NCBI GenBank assembly: GCA_902362875.1
Contig: CABIYF010000008.1
Span: 1-64,000, forward strand
Reading direction: 5' to 3'
Source of the DNA: Eubacteriaceae bacterium
Lineage (GTDB): Bacteria; Bacillota; Clostridia; Lachnospirales; Lachnospiraceae
Length of the DNA: 64,000 nucleotides
The notes under the pieces are model-generated. The model was not told the DNA's origin. It ran no database searches and was given only the letters and a program-made list of their open reading frames with translations. Made by a program: the position numbers and the translations under genes. This document shows positions 1 to 8,896 of this stretch, piece after piece; within the stretch, counting starts at the first letter, position 1, and each line of letters opens with the position of its first letter.

Positions 1-277
1 TATTATTTCGTTTTTCTCATATACACGGACGGCTATTCAAATCACTACGGAGAGTGTATGTTGTACGATATTGGCTGAAAATTTTTGTTTTCATAGACGG
101 GAGGCGTTGTGTGTTTCTGATCCTTCCAAACTTCAGTTTGTCAAGTTACAAATAAATTTTTGAAAATTTTTTCAAAAAATCTGACAAATCGATGTTGATA
201 AATTCCTTTCAGCTTCCGTTAACGAGCACAAAGATTATCAGCTAATATCGTTTAACATACACATACTGTAGTGATTT
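1..277. other. Non-coding stretch, nothing recognised
   Basis: No open frame of useful length, RNA gene or clear terminator is visible here. It contains an AT-rich patch near 150-180 with A/T symmetry but no GC stem. Together with the hairpin at 278-404 it makes about 540 bases without a gene at the window's left edge. Confidence 0.5.
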
Positions 278-404
278 CGATAGACTTTCGCTTTATGTGT
301 CAGAAATAAGATAACAAGAAATATTTATAATATGCGTGTTGCCACAGGTATATTATAAATATTTCTTGTTATCTTATTTCTGTCACATTAACCAAAGACT
401 ATCG
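278..404. repeat. Long inverted repeat (perfect 33-bp arms in a larger hairpin)
   Basis: Bases 301-333 and 350-382 are perfect reverse complements, 33 of 33, around a 16-base loop at 334-349. The symmetry continues outward after single mismatches: 295-299 pairs with 384-388, and CGATAG at 278-283 pairs with CTATCG at 399-404. Imperfect similarity may reach about 270 and 416. This is much longer than an intrinsic terminator, is AT-rich, has no T-tract after it and carries no ORF. A MITE-like element or a structured regulatory DNA/RNA are possibilities; function is unknown. Confidence 0.85.
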
Positions 405-424
405 TCGCAAATTACAATTTACAA

Positions 425-467
425 AAAATGCCTGAACAAGCTTATCCTACACTTATCCAGGCATTTT
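425..467. terminator. Terminator downstream of metY
   Basis: AAAATGCCTG at 425-434 pairs with CAGGCATTTT at 458-467, with A-runs and T-runs on the outer sides, so it can end transcription from either side. It lies about 80 bases past the metY stop on the minus strand. Confidence 0.7.
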
Positions 468-543
468 CGTTTTAAGGTCGAGATTATATTATTATTTTTT
501 TAGGAAAATTGACATTTAATTTACATTTTGCAAGAAAAATATC

Positions 544-1839
544 TTACTGTACTGCTTTGAAAGCTTCATCTAAATCTTCGATGATATCGTCGATATTTTC
601 TGTACCGATTGACAGACGGATTGTGTTAGGTTTAATTCCTGATCCTAATAATTCTTCTTCAGTCATCTGAGAATGTGTTGTAGATGCTGGATGGATTACT
701 AAGGATTTAACGTCTGCTACGTTTGCAAGCAGTGAGAATAACTCTAAGTGGTCGATGAAGTCTTTTGCTTTCTGTGCATCACCTTTGATTTCAAATGTGA
801 AGATAGATCCACCACCGTTAGGGAAGTATTTTTTGTATAATTCCTGCTGTTCTGGATCATCAGATACAGATGGATGGTTTACTTTTTCTACTGCTGGATG
901 GTTTTTCAGGTATTCTACAACTTTTAATGCATTTTCTACGTGGCGTTCTACTCTTAAGGATAATGTTTCTAATCCCTGTAAGAAGATGAATGCGTGTACT
1001 GGAGATAATGTTGCTCCTGTGTCACGAAGTAATAATGCTCTGATCTTAGTTACGAATGCTGCTGCTCCAACGTCTTTTGTGAAGCTTACTCCATGGTAGC
1101 TTGGGTTTGGTTCTACTAATGATGGGAATTTTCCTGATACTTCCCAGTCGAATTTACCACCGTCAACGATGACACCACCGATTGTTGTTCCGTGACCACC
1201 GATGAATTTTGTTGCAGAATGTACTACGATGTCTGCTCCGTATTCGATTGGTCTTACAAGGTATGGTGTTGCAAATGTGTTGTCTACGATCAGTGGAATG
1301 TTGTGTTCATGAGCGATTGCTGCTGCTTTCTCGATGTCTACAACATCTGAGTTTGGATTTCCTAATGTTTCAATGAATAATAATTTTGTGTTATCTTTGA
1401 TAGCTGCTCTTACTTCATCTTCATTGAAAATGTCTACGAATGTTGTTTCGATTCCGTAATCTGGTAATGTATGCTCTAAGAAGTTGTATGTTCCACCGTA
1501 AATGTTTTTCGCTGCAACTACGTGATCTCCTGCTTTTGTGATGTTTTCGATTGCGTATGTGATAGCTGCTGCTCCAGATGCTACTGCTAATGCTGCAACT
1601 CCACCTTCCAGTGCTGCGATTCTCTGTTCGAAGATATCTTCTGTTGGGTTTGTTAATCTTCCGTAGATGTTACCTGCATCTGCGAGTCCGAAACGAGCTG
1701 CTGCATGATCGCAGTTTCTAAATACATAAGATGATGTCTGATAAATAGGTACTGCTCTTGCATCTGTCACTGGATCTGGCTGTTCCTGTCCTACGTGTAA
1801 CTGTAATGTTTCAAACTTATAATTTCTTTCTTTACTCAT
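544..1839 (-). CDS. metY: O-acetylhomoserine aminocarboxypropyltransferase (sulfhydrylase)
   Basis: This 431-residue cytosolic PLP enzyme belongs to the Cys/Met metabolism family and should make homocysteine from O-acetylhomoserine and sulfide, a direct route to methionine. The N-terminus has the MetY-type LQLHVGQE and [10 protein letters not shown] segments. The PLP lysine lies in [11 protein letters not shown], and the length matches MetY (about 430) rather than cystathionine gamma-synthase (about 380). The ATG follows an AAAGGAG site. A LysR regulator lies 118 bases upstream on the same strand and may control it. Assignment to MetY rather than a cysteine-forming homologue rests on length and motifs. 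Confidence 0.9.
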   Translation of the reverse strand: MSKERNYKFETLQLHVGQEQPDPVTDARAVPIYQTSSYVFRNCDHAAARFGLADAGNIYGRLTNPTEDIFEQRIAALEGGVAALAVASGAAAITYAIENITKAGDHVVAAKNIYGGTYNFLEHTLPDYGIETTFVDIFNEDEVRAAIKDNTKLLFIETLGNPNSDVVDIEKAAAIAHEHNIPLIVDNTFATPYLVRPIEYGADIVVHSATKFIGGHGTTIGGVIVDGGKFDWEVSGKFPSLVEPNPSYHGVSFTKDVGAAAFVTKIRALLLRDTGATLSPVHAFIFLQGLETLSLRVERHVENALKVVEYLKNHPAVEKVNHPSVSDDPEQQELYKKYFPNGGGSIFTFEIKGDAQKAKDFIDHLELFSLLANVADVKSLVIHPASTTHSQMTEEELLGSGIKPNTIRLSIGTENIDDIIEDLDEAFKAVQ

Positions 1840-1957
1840 AATTTTCTATCTCCTTTGTTGACTTTTTATTTTGAATTTTGTTTGTTGTCTTTCTTGATTA
1901 CAAACTTATCTTACCATTTGATTTCCTACTTGTCCAATATGAAAAGTCAACATCTAG

Positions 1958-2890
1958 TTATAGGATATCCTTATAGCCAGACTCATCACCCATCGCTTTA
2001 TACTTTTTGATCTCCTCTAAGTACTTCTCTCCTAATGGGCTGATCGCTACTCCCTTTCGCTTGATATAGCCGATCGTCATGAGCTCATCCGATTTTAATT
2101 TCACAGCACAGTAATCGTCGCCATTTAAGCTTTCACAGATAATTCCTGAACATAGGGTATATCCGTTTAATCCGACCATCAGATTTAGCATTGTCGCACG
2201 ATCATTTGCTTTGATCAGTCGTTTGTATTCATAGGTGCTTAATACTTCCTCTGCAAAATAAAAAGAGTTATATTCCCCTTGTTCAAAGGACAGACATGGA
2301 TATTCTTCCAGTTCTTCGATTGAAATCTCTTCTTTGTCTGCCAGTGGATGTCCTTTCCACATATAAACGTAGATTCCGCATTCCAATAATGGATGAAATT
2401 CAAGTCCTGATTCCTGCAGCATCTTGCTTAATACTTTCTTATTAAATTCATTTAAATAAAGAATTCCGATCTCACTGTGGAAATCTTTGACATCTTTGAT
2501 CACTTCATATGTCTTTGTCTCTCTGACTGCAAATTCATACTCATCCATGCCAAACTGTTTGACCATTTCTACAAAGGCATTGACCGCAAAGGTATAATGC
2601 TGCATGGAAACCCCGAATTTCTTCTTGATGTTCTTCTTTTCAATATAGCGGGATTCCATCAGCTGGTATTGTTCTACAACCTGTCTTGCATAGCTTAGGA
2701 ATTCCATTCCTTCCTGTGTGACAGATACCCCTCGGTTGCTTCTCTTAAATAATTCCGTTCCGATTTCTTTTTCTAATTCTTTGACCGCAAGAGACAGGCT
2801 TGGCTGTGAGATAAAGAGACTTTTTGCTGCTTCATTCATAGATCCTGTATCTGCGATCGCAATAATATATCTTAATTGTGTTAATGTCAT
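1958..2890 (-). CDS. LysR-family transcriptional regulator
   Basis: A 310-residue LysR-type regulator. Residues 1-60 form the winged helix-turn-helix (TLTQLRYIIAIADTGSMNEAAKSL..SQPSLS), followed by the usual linker helix and a type-2 periplasmic-binding-like effector domain. It lies directly upstream of metY on the same strand, so a sulfur or methionine signal is plausible, as for CysB/CysR/CmbR-type regulators, but the effector cannot be read from the sequence. The ATG follows a GGAAGGGAAG ribosome site. Autoregulation is typical of the family but no clear box was identified. Confidence 0.85.
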   Translation of the reverse strand: MTLTQLRYIIAIADTGSMNEAAKSLFISQPSLSLAVKELEKEIGTELFKRSNRGVSVTQEGMEFLSYARQVVEQYQLMESRYIEKKNIKKKFGVSMQHYTFAVNAFVEMVKQFGMDEYEFAVRETKTYEVIKDVKDFHSEIGILYLNEFNKKVLSKMLQESGLEFHPLLECGIYVYMWKGHPLADKEEISIEELEEYPCLSFEQGEYNSFYFAEEVLSTYEYKRLIKANDRATMLNLMVGLNGYTLCSGIICESLNGDDYCAVKLKSDELMTIGYIKRKGVAISPLGEKYLEEIKKYKAMGDESGYKDIL

Positions 2891-3054
2891 AATTCTTCCC
2901 TTCCTTATCCTTTGAAATGATTTTCTCCTGCCTATAATTTTCTTGCTTTCATTTCTTTGTATTTGTTTTCTTCTATATATAGCAGGTTTCTTGTCTGTGG
3001 TCTATTATACTTGATTTTTCCTTTCTTGTCCTATATTTTTAAAAGAATTTCCTC

Positions 3055-3084
3055 TTGACACTCCTGTTTTATTTGTCATATAAT
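3055..3084 (+). promoter_or_regulatory. Sigma-A promoter of the marR-like operon
   Basis: TTGACA at 3055-3060 and TATAAT at 3079-3084 are both consensus hexamers with an 18-base spacer. Transcription should start near 3091, immediately before the palindrome at 3098-3117. Confidence 0.8.
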
Positions 3085-3097
3085 AATGAACGTTGCG

Positions 3098-3117
3098 ATA
3101 GTTAGAATTCTAACTAT
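3098..3117. promoter_or_regulatory. 20-bp perfect palindrome, probable MarR operator
   Basis: ATAGTTAGAATTCTAACTAT is a perfect palindrome of 20 bases placed just after the predicted transcription start and before the ribosome site of the MarR gene. Position and size suit an autorepressor operator of the MarR family. Confidence 0.75.
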
Positions 3118-3151
3118 TAGCTTTCTAATCATAAAAGGAGCATCATCATTT

Positions 3152-3577
3152 ATGTATGAATCATCTTACCATTATCTTCTGATGTCCAATCATTTAGGTT
3201 TCCAGAAGAAAGTCATGGCCATCTTAAAGCCACTTGGCCTCTCAACCGGCCAGCCAAAGGTCTTAGACCATCTTCGATATCATAATGGTGTCAGTCAGAA
3301 AGAGATTGCACACGCATGTCATATCGAGCCCGCTTCCTTAACTTCCATTTTAAACCGAATGGAAAAACAACATATGATCGAGCGCAAAACCTTAAATGGA
3401 AACCGCCGGTCTTTTCATATTTTTCTCACCGATTATGGAATGGAATTATCTGAATCAATTGAAAAAGCTTTCTTATCTCTTGAAAATGAAGTTTTTTCTG
3501 GGATTTCTGATACTGAAAAGGAACAATTTTTAAAGACTTTTGAAAAACTATTTGAAAATATTACGAAAGAGGAGTAA
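3152..3577 (+). CDS. MarR-family transcriptional regulator
   Basis: A winged-helix regulator of about 141 residues starting MYESSYHYLL. The longer upstream frame from 3086 is rejected because AAAAGGAG at 3133-3140 serves the ATG at 3152, and the upstream part covers the operator palindrome. The HTH is in QKEIAHACHIEPASLTSILNRMEKQHMIERK and the wing in NGNRRSFHIFLTDYG. The next gene begins 8 bases after the stop, so the two form an operon and the regulator probably senses a ligand linked to the membrane/kinase fusion protein. The ligand is unknown. Confidence 0.88.
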   Translation: MYESSYHYLLMSNHLGFQKKVMAILKPLGLSTGQPKVLDHLRYHNGVSQKEIAHACHIEPASLTSILNRMEKQHMIERKTLNGNRRSFHIFLTDYGMELSESIEKAFLSLENEVFSGISDTEKEQFLKTFEKLFENITKEE

Positions 3578-3585
3578 ATTACATC

Positions 3586-4863
3586 ATGGAAAAACTAAAA
3601 CGTTATATCATCTTTTTTATCGGGCTTTACATTAACTCCCTCGGAGTTGCCCTGATCACAAAAGCAAGTCTTGGTACATCACCGATTTCTTCAATTCCCT
3701 ATGTACTAAGTCTTAATTTTCCATTTACACTTGGAAATTTCACCATTTTCTTCAGTCTGTTACTGATTTTTTTACAGCTGTTGATTCTACGAAAGAATTT
3801 TAAACTGGAACATTTTTTACAGATTCCGATTTCTATATTATTCGGATATTTTATTGACTGGTCTATGGTCCTTCTTGGATTTGTAAACCCTCATTTTTAT
3901 CTGCTGAAAATGATTTATCTGTTAATTGGATGTCTAATTCTTGGATTTGGTGTGTATACAGAAGTGCTTGCCAATGTTGCAATGCTTCCTGGAGAATCTT
4001 TTGTACGTGCTGTTGTAATGACATGGCATACAGAATTCGGAGTGACGAAAATCTGTTTTGATGTATCTATGACTGTGATCGCTGCTATTCTTTCTTTTGT
4101 ATTTGCAGGAAAGTTAGATGGTGTCCGTGAAGGTACCGTCATTGCAGCTTTACTTGTTGGATTTATTGCACGTTTATTTGGACGTTTCTTATCTTTTGTG
4201 GAACCAATGTTATTCCCAGGAACACAAGATGCAGTCGATTCAGAAACTACAGAAGACTCTGCCGATATTCCTACGGTTATTGCAATCGCACGCGAATATG
4301 GAAGCGGTGGACATGATCTTGGAGAAGCACTTGCGAAACGTCTTGGATTTGATTTCTACGACAACGAGATCATTCAGATGGCTGCCGGGTCTACTGGTTA
4401 TGATCCTGAATTTATTAAGAATAATGATGAACAGATGCGCAGTTCCCTGCTTTATGACTTAGTCAATCAGGTATATTCTCATGCGCCACAAAACCCAGCT
4501 CCAAAAGATAATATCTTTGCTGCAGAATCTAAAGTCATTCATGATCTTGCTTCTAAGGGTAACTGCGTTGTGATCGGGCGTTGTGCTAACTATATTTTAA
4601 GAAACCGACCTCATTGTATGCGAATTTTCCTACATGCACCTGCTGAGTATCGTGTAAAACGTATTATGAGAACAGAACATTTATCTCATGATGAAGCATT
4701 AACAAAAGCGATTCAGATGAACCGTAAACGTTCTGATAACTATCATTATTATACACACCAGCCTTGGGGATTATCTAGAAATTATCATTTGACACTGGAT
4801 ACTTCACTTGGAGATGATTTCGTGCTTGACAGTATTTGTGAAGGATTGAAACATATTCAGTAA
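3586..4863 (+). CDS. YczE/YitT-like membrane protein fused to cytidylate-kinase-like domain
   Basis: Two unrelated parts sit in one 425-residue frame. Residues 1-205 are membrane-embedded, with about five or six hydrophobic spans starting KRYIIFFIGLYINSLGVALITKA, and resemble the YczE/YyaS family. After a short acidic linker (TETTEDSADIP), residues 228-425 resemble the cytidylate-kinase-like family: a P-loop-like REYGSGGHDLGEALAKRL, then FDFYDNEII, CVVIGRCANYILR and a lid-like RVKRIMRTEH region. The kinase domain would be cytosolic. The substrate is unknown. It follows a MarR regulator in an operon. There is no stop between the parts, so this is a true fusion in this sequence. Confidence 0.8.
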   Translation: MEKLKRYIIFFIGLYINSLGVALITKASLGTSPISSIPYVLSLNFPFTLGNFTIFFSLLLIFLQLLILRKNFKLEHFLQIPISILFGYFIDWSMVLLGFVNPHFYLLKMIYLLIGCLILGFGVYTEVLANVAMLPGESFVRAVVMTWHTEFGVTKICFDVSMTVIAAILSFVFAGKLDGVREGTVIAALLVGFIARLFGRFLSFVEPMLFPGTQDAVDSETTEDSADIPTVIAIAREYGSGGHDLGEALAKRLGFDFYDNEIIQMAAGSTGYDPEFIKNNDEQMRSSLLYDLVNQVYSHAPQNPAPKDNIFAAESKVIHDLASKGNCVVIGRCANYILRNRPHCMRIFLHAPAEYRVKRIMRTEHLSHDEALTKAIQMNRKRSDNYHYYTHQPWGLSRNYHLTLDTSLGDDFVLDSICEGLKHIQ

Positions 4864-4879
4864 ATTTATTATGATTATA

Positions 4880-4917
4880 AAAAGGATAGATGCCTTAATC
4901 TTGGTATCTATCCTTTT
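4880..4917. terminator. Bidirectional intrinsic terminator
   Basis: AAAAGGATAGATGCC at 4880-4894 pairs with GGTATCTATCCTTTT at 4903-4917 (one G-T pair), giving a 15-base stem with flanking A and T runs between convergent genes. Confidence 0.85.
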
Positions 4918-4962
4918 CTCAATTCAAATATAATTACTTTAATGATTGAATATTTTTCACTC

Positions 4963-6603
4963 CTATAACCCCAAAAACTGCAATAAAATCTCCATCTTCA
5001 ACCGATCCACATGATCTTCCCAATCAATCTGCACCAGATCATTTACCTTATCAATTCTCTTCCTGATCGTATTAATATGCACATACATCTTCTCTGCGGT
5101 CACGCTGTAGTTCATATTATTTTCCAGATAGATCTTTAATGTCTTTAACAACTCAATATTCTTCTCTTCTTCCATGAGTTCCCTGTACTGTCTTAACATT
5201 TCTTTTAATTCATTCTCTGGTATCTCGATCCATGTCAGCGGTCCAAGCATTTCATATTCCCAGATATCTTTTTCAGGGAAGATGATACTTCCCATCTTTA
5301 ATACTTTCTGGCATTTTTTCACACATTCTCTGACTTCTAACAGTGTCTTTTCTTCCTGACAGATTCCAAATTCTAATTTCATATCGGCAAATTTTAATCC
5401 AATGTATCTCTGGAATTCTTTTAACAGCTCGGTCGTTGTATCTTTGGTCCAGAGGATACTGTTATGGATCTTTTCTGCTTCTAATAAGATCAATCCATCA
5501 TTTTCATCCAGAAAGGCAATCTTTCCGATCTTCCCTAACTTACTTTGATGAAAAGCCTCCAAAAATGTATTTCTTTCATTTCGTGCGTTGTATTCTTCAT
5601 TGCATTGGTGGAATACAATGTATTGATAAGCTGTATTTACGGAAATTCCCTGGATATTTGCCTGATAGAACAGTTTCTTGGCATCTTTTTCTGTATAGTC
5701 GAGTGCCAGATGAATGAAGTTCTCAAACCCGATATTTCCCATATTTTCTGCAATCATGATCTGTTCATAGACTCCCTGCAGAGTTAAGAAGGCGATACGG
5801 ATGGCAAATTCATCGTAATAATCGATAAATTCTCTGGATTCCATCACAACAAAGTATGCTTGCACGATATCTTCCATGACGATTGGAATGATGATCCAGC
5901 TGACACGGGGTCCTGCTAAATTTCCCGGATTGATCAGACGGATTCTTGCCATATTGATATAATCGCATAAGGTATGTTTCGTATAAGGCATGGATGGTTC
6001 CCAGTAATCGCTTTCGGATAGTCCGAAGGATTCGGTGATTCGTTTAAAATCTGGAGAGCTGTAGTAGCTCTTTTCTTCTGCAAGATCATAGATAAACGCC
6101 GGGAATTTCATCTCGACTTCTACGGCTCTTAGGATTTTATTGATCTTCTGGACTTTGTAGGACTGATCCAATACTTGCAGATGATTGTTGCTGTGGACCT
6201 TGAATCTTCGGATCGTTCGATTCATGACCGCTGTATTGATCTGGCTCATTAATTCCATCCATGGAACGGAAAATGGCATACTGATCAACGGAATCTCGTA
6301 TTCGTCAAATAGATCGATCAGCCGCTGTGGAATCTCATCAAGATAGCGGCCTCGTTTGATCATCATTGCAGAGGTTCCCTGCATACTTCCTGATTTGAAT
6401 GCTTCTTCAAGACAGTCTGGTTCCTGATCTAATACATACCCTGAGGAAAGAATCAGCTCTTTTCCTTTTGCCCATCGCAGAGCATCAGGTGCTTCAAGGA
6501 GGGTTGTTCCCTGAATTTCTTTGTGTAAGCCTGATTTCCCTGCGATAACGTGATAGTCTTTAAAGTATTCTAGTGTCAGTAGCTCTTTGACGGCGATTCC
6601 CAT
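4963..6603 (-). CDS. PucR-family transcriptional regulator
   Basis: A 546-residue regulator. Residues 1-125 resemble the PucR N-terminal domain (VKELLTLEYFKDYHVIAGKSGL..IQGTTLLEAPDALRW). The centre resembles the GGDEF-related domain of the CdaR/PucR group, and the C-terminus is a helix-turn-helix of the HTH_30 type (ENNMNYSVTAEKMYVHINTIRKR with breaks). Family members control purine, amino-acid or sugar-acid catabolism. It lies downstream of, and codirectional with, the M20 amidohydrolase operon, so it is the likely controller of that operon. The ATG follows GGAGGAAAAGAA. Confidence 0.88.
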   Translation of the reverse strand: MGIAVKELLTLEYFKDYHVIAGKSGLHKEIQGTTLLEAPDALRWAKGKELILSSGYVLDQEPDCLEEAFKSGSMQGTSAMMIKRGRYLDEIPQRLIDLFDEYEIPLISMPFSVPWMELMSQINTAVMNRTIRRFKVHSNNHLQVLDQSYKVQKINKILRAVEVEMKFPAFIYDLAEEKSYYSSPDFKRITESFGLSESDYWEPSMPYTKHTLCDYINMARIRLINPGNLAGPRVSWIIIPIVMEDIVQAYFVVMESREFIDYYDEFAIRIAFLTLQGVYEQIMIAENMGNIGFENFIHLALDYTEKDAKKLFYQANIQGISVNTAYQYIVFHQCNEEYNARNERNTFLEAFHQSKLGKIGKIAFLDENDGLILLEAEKIHNSILWTKDTTTELLKEFQRYIGLKFADMKLEFGICQEEKTLLEVRECVKKCQKVLKMGSIIFPEKDIWEYEMLGPLTWIEIPENELKEMLRQYRELMEEEKNIELLKTLKIYLENNMNYSVTAEKMYVHINTIRKRIDKVNDLVQIDWEDHVDRLKMEILLQFLGL

Positions 6604-6679
6604 TCTTCTTTTCCTCCATTTTATCGTATTTCTTCTATATAATATCTATCTTCTTACATAAAATACAAATATACATACG

Positions 6680-6712
6680 AAAAAATCCGGCTCCCATTAA
6701 TAGGAACCGGAT
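6680..6712 (-). terminator. Terminator of the M20 operon
   Basis: On the minus strand ATCCGGTTCC pairs with GGGAGCCGGAT and is followed by a T-run (plus-strand A-run at 6680-6685). It lies 20-50 bases past the M20 stop, so the PucR gene downstream probably has its own promoter. Confidence 0.8.
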
Positions 6713-6729
6713 GCTTCTTTGCATATCGA

Positions 6730-8097
6730 TTATTCTTCATACATCGGTGTGTATGGTTCTTTATTTCGTTCCTTAAATTCTTTTGTGATCTTCGCTAAGA
6801 CCTGTGGTTTCGTGAAGAGATCGTAGGCAATTCCTGCTGCCACTTTGGATGCGTACAGGGCTCCCTTATCTCCGATAGAAGTTCCTCCGCTTGCGGTTGC
6901 CTGCCATGTATGTGGAGAGCATCCAATCGGCCAGCATGCTGTCGTAAACAGGCAGGTTGGCATGATTCTGCTGACATCTCCAGTATCGGAAGATGCACTA
7001 AGTTCTGCTTCTTTCCACTTATCTCTTGGTGAAACACCCAAGATCATTGCTTCATCATAGACTTGGTGAAGATTTTTTTCTTTCTCTATGATACCCTGTT
7101 CCACGGTTTTCTGCAACTCTTTTGCAAATTGAAGTTCTTCTTTTGTGTATTTTGGTCCATCTGCTTCGATCAGGTTCGCATATGCAAGGTCTGCAAATGC
7201 TTTATTTGTGGATAACTCACAGCATCCACAGCCCATTTCAATATCCACGGTTGTTTCTGTCATCATGGCTGCACCTTGTGCAACTTTCTTTAATCGTTCC
7301 ATCGTACTTTTGACATCTGTCATATGCGGTGCTCTGACAAAATACCATGCACTTGCTTTGTCTGGCACGATATTTGGTGCAAATCCACCGCTGTCTGTGG
7401 AGTAATGGATCCTTGTGCGGTCAATGACATGTTCTCTTAAGTAGTTTGCTCCAACACTCATCAGTTCCACTGCATCTAAAGCGCTTCTTCCCTGTTCTGG
7501 GGCAAATGCTGCATGGGAAGAGACTCCATGAAAATAAAAATGTGCGGATGCATTTGCCAGGTATGCATGATCATGCGCCATGTTTGTACTGGATGGATGC
7601 CATGTAACGGCAGCATCACATCCATCAAACATGTGGTGATATGCCATTTTTACCTTTCCACTTAGTAACTCTTCTTCCGGACATCCATAGAATCTGACCG
7701 TTCCTTTTTGCTTCCCTTTTTCTAAGAAACGTTTGATCACAATGGCTGCAGTTGTGGCTGCGGCGCCTAGCATATGGTGTCCACATCCGTGTCCAACACC
7801 ATCTTCGGATACCATTTCTCTTGTGACATCTACTTTTTGTGATAATCCAGGAAGTGCATCGTATTCTCCAAGGATTGCGATAACTGGTTTTCCTTCCCCA
7901 TATTGTGCAATAAATGCATGTTCTAAATGTTCGTTATTTTCAATCGTGAATCCTTCTTCACTCAAAAGTTTTCTTAAGTAATTGGCGGATTCCCTTTCAT
8001 TTCCAGATAGTTCCGGATGATTCCATAGTGTATGACAGATTTCCTGACACAAAGGTTCTAAGTCTTGTACTTCATCATAAACATCCTGTTTGATCAT
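6730..8097 (-). CDS. M20-family amidohydrolase (AbgB-like)
   Basis: A 455-residue zinc amidohydrolase of the M20D group, closest in layout to AbgB (p-aminobenzoyl-glutamate utilisation protein B). Visible metal-site motifs include GEYDALPGLS, GVGHGCGHHMLGAA, GCPEEEL and TWHPSS; the lid domain follows (HAAFAPEQGRSALDAVEL). It should hydrolyse an N-acyl or N-aroyl amino acid or dipeptide-like amide. It is the last gene of an operon with two membrane proteins, only 15 bases after the upstream stop, which suggests those proteins import its substrate. The substrate is not identifiable. Confidence 0.88.
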   Translation of the reverse strand: MIKQDVYDEVQDLEPLCQEICHTLWNHPELSGNERESANYLRKLLSEEGFTIENNEHLEHAFIAQYGEGKPVIAILGEYDALPGLSQKVDVTREMVSEDGVGHGCGHHMLGAAATTAAIVIKRFLEKGKQKGTVRFYGCPEEELLSGKVKMAYHHMFDGCDAAVTWHPSSTNMAHDHAYLANASAHFYFHGVSSHAAFAPEQGRSALDAVELMSVGANYLREHVIDRTRIHYSTDSGGFAPNIVPDKASAWYFVRAPHMTDVKSTMERLKKVAQGAAMMTETTVDIEMGCGCCELSTNKAFADLAYANLIEADGPKYTKEELQFAKELQKTVEQGIIEKEKNLHQVYDEAMILGVSPRDKWKEAELSASSDTGDVSRIMPTCLFTTACWPIGCSPHTWQATASGGTSIGDKGALYASKVAAGIAYDLFTKPQVLAKITKEFKERNKEPYTPMYEE

Positions 8098-8112
8098 TTT
8101 ATCGCCTGCTTT

Positions 8113-8805
8113 CTATTCCTTTGTTGTATTTTTTAAGGTTGCCATTCCAATGGCAATACTTACGAAGACGCATCCTAATGTTCCAAGCCAGTTTGATGCT
8201 CCTGGTAACCAGTTAAAGTATCCCATTCCAATCATGAAATATAAGATGACCGCAAATACAACCATAATGACACTGTGTTTTTTCATTTTCATTCCAAACT
8301 GTACTAATAAAGCTCCAAATAAGGCTGGTAATAAGTAGTTTAACGCTGCTTTAATACTTTCTGGAAGCATTGCTAATACAGAAGTTCCAAGGATCGCTCC
8401 AATCGTAAGAACAGATACATTAATTACGATAGATACTGCCATTCCAAGAGTTGCAACGACAGATCCTTTTTCTGTTCCTGGCTCTACATCTGCTGCCACC
8501 TGTGCCATACTTGCACATGGGATTCTCATATTAGAGATATTTCCAGATAAGAATGCCATATAAGTTCCAGCAGCTCCAACAACTGGGAAGTAAGAGATCG
8601 GTTCTACAAACCATAACACTCCAAATGCACTGGCTCCGCTGATAAATGCGGTTAATAATGCAGCTGGTTTTGGTAAGATTCCATAGACAACAGCTAATAC
8701 AAGTGCTGGAGTAAAGGAAAGAAGAACTCCAAGGTATCCTGTGATCTTACCGATCTTATTGACTTGTGGTACATATTCTTTATTATAATAATCCTGATTG
8801 TTCAT
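8113..8805 (-). CDS. Polytopic membrane protein, partner of DUF5058-like protein
   Basis: A 230-residue integral membrane protein with roughly six to seven hydrophobic spans (for example IGKITGYLGVLLSFTPALVL, VVATLGMAVSIVINVSVLTI with one break). I do not recognise an assigned function. It is sandwiched between a DUF5058-like membrane protein and an M20 amidohydrolase in a tight operon, and the pair looks like two halves of a transporter. The ATG follows a strong AGGAGGAAG site. The conserved-looking loop NMRIPCASMAQVAADVEPGTE may carry substrate-handling residues. Transport is inferred from context only. Confidence 0.8.
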   Translation of the reverse strand: MNNQDYYNKEYVPQVNKIGKITGYLGVLLSFTPALVLAVVYGILPKPAALLTAFISGASAFGVLWFVEPISYFPVVGAAGTYMAFLSGNISNMRIPCASMAQVAADVEPGTEKGSVVATLGMAVSIVINVSVLTIGAILGTSVLAMLPESIKAALNYLLPALFGALLVQFGMKMKKHSVIMVVFAVILYFMIGMGYFNWLPGASNWLGTLGCVFVSIAIGMATLKNTTKE

Positions 8806-8821
8806 CGTATCTTCCTCCTGC

Positions 8822-8896
8822 TTAGACTAATGCTGTAATGATCATGGCTCCAAGAATTGTGATCGTTAAAGACCATTCTTTTAACCATCCGATCTC
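8822..8896 (-). other. -1 frame continuation of the DUF5058-like gene
   Basis: Reading one base back after AAA AAG (T5 on the plus strand at 8897-8901) continues for 24 codons to a TAA at 8822-8824. The extra segment contains the membrane-helix-like run SLTITILGAMIITALV, preceded by EIGWLKEW, and has no start codon of its own. It ends 16 bases before the next ATG, leaving just room for that gene's ribosome site. Confidence 0.7.

Noticed and set aside
150..180. A/T symmetrical patch as a terminator
   Set aside because: No GC stem; low-complexity sequence gives symmetry by chance.
755..1099. Open frame antisense to metY
   Set aside because: Shadow of a well-supported enzyme gene, with no ribosome site and no recognisable protein.
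1840..1957. SAM riboswitch (S-box) before metY
   Set aside because: The 118-base gap is short and shows no S-box conserved blocks or terminator/antiterminator.
6730..8097. Carboxypeptidase-type M20 zinc protease in protein degradation
   Set aside because: Sequence layout and operon with membrane proteins fit the AbgB-like M20D amidohydrolases better.
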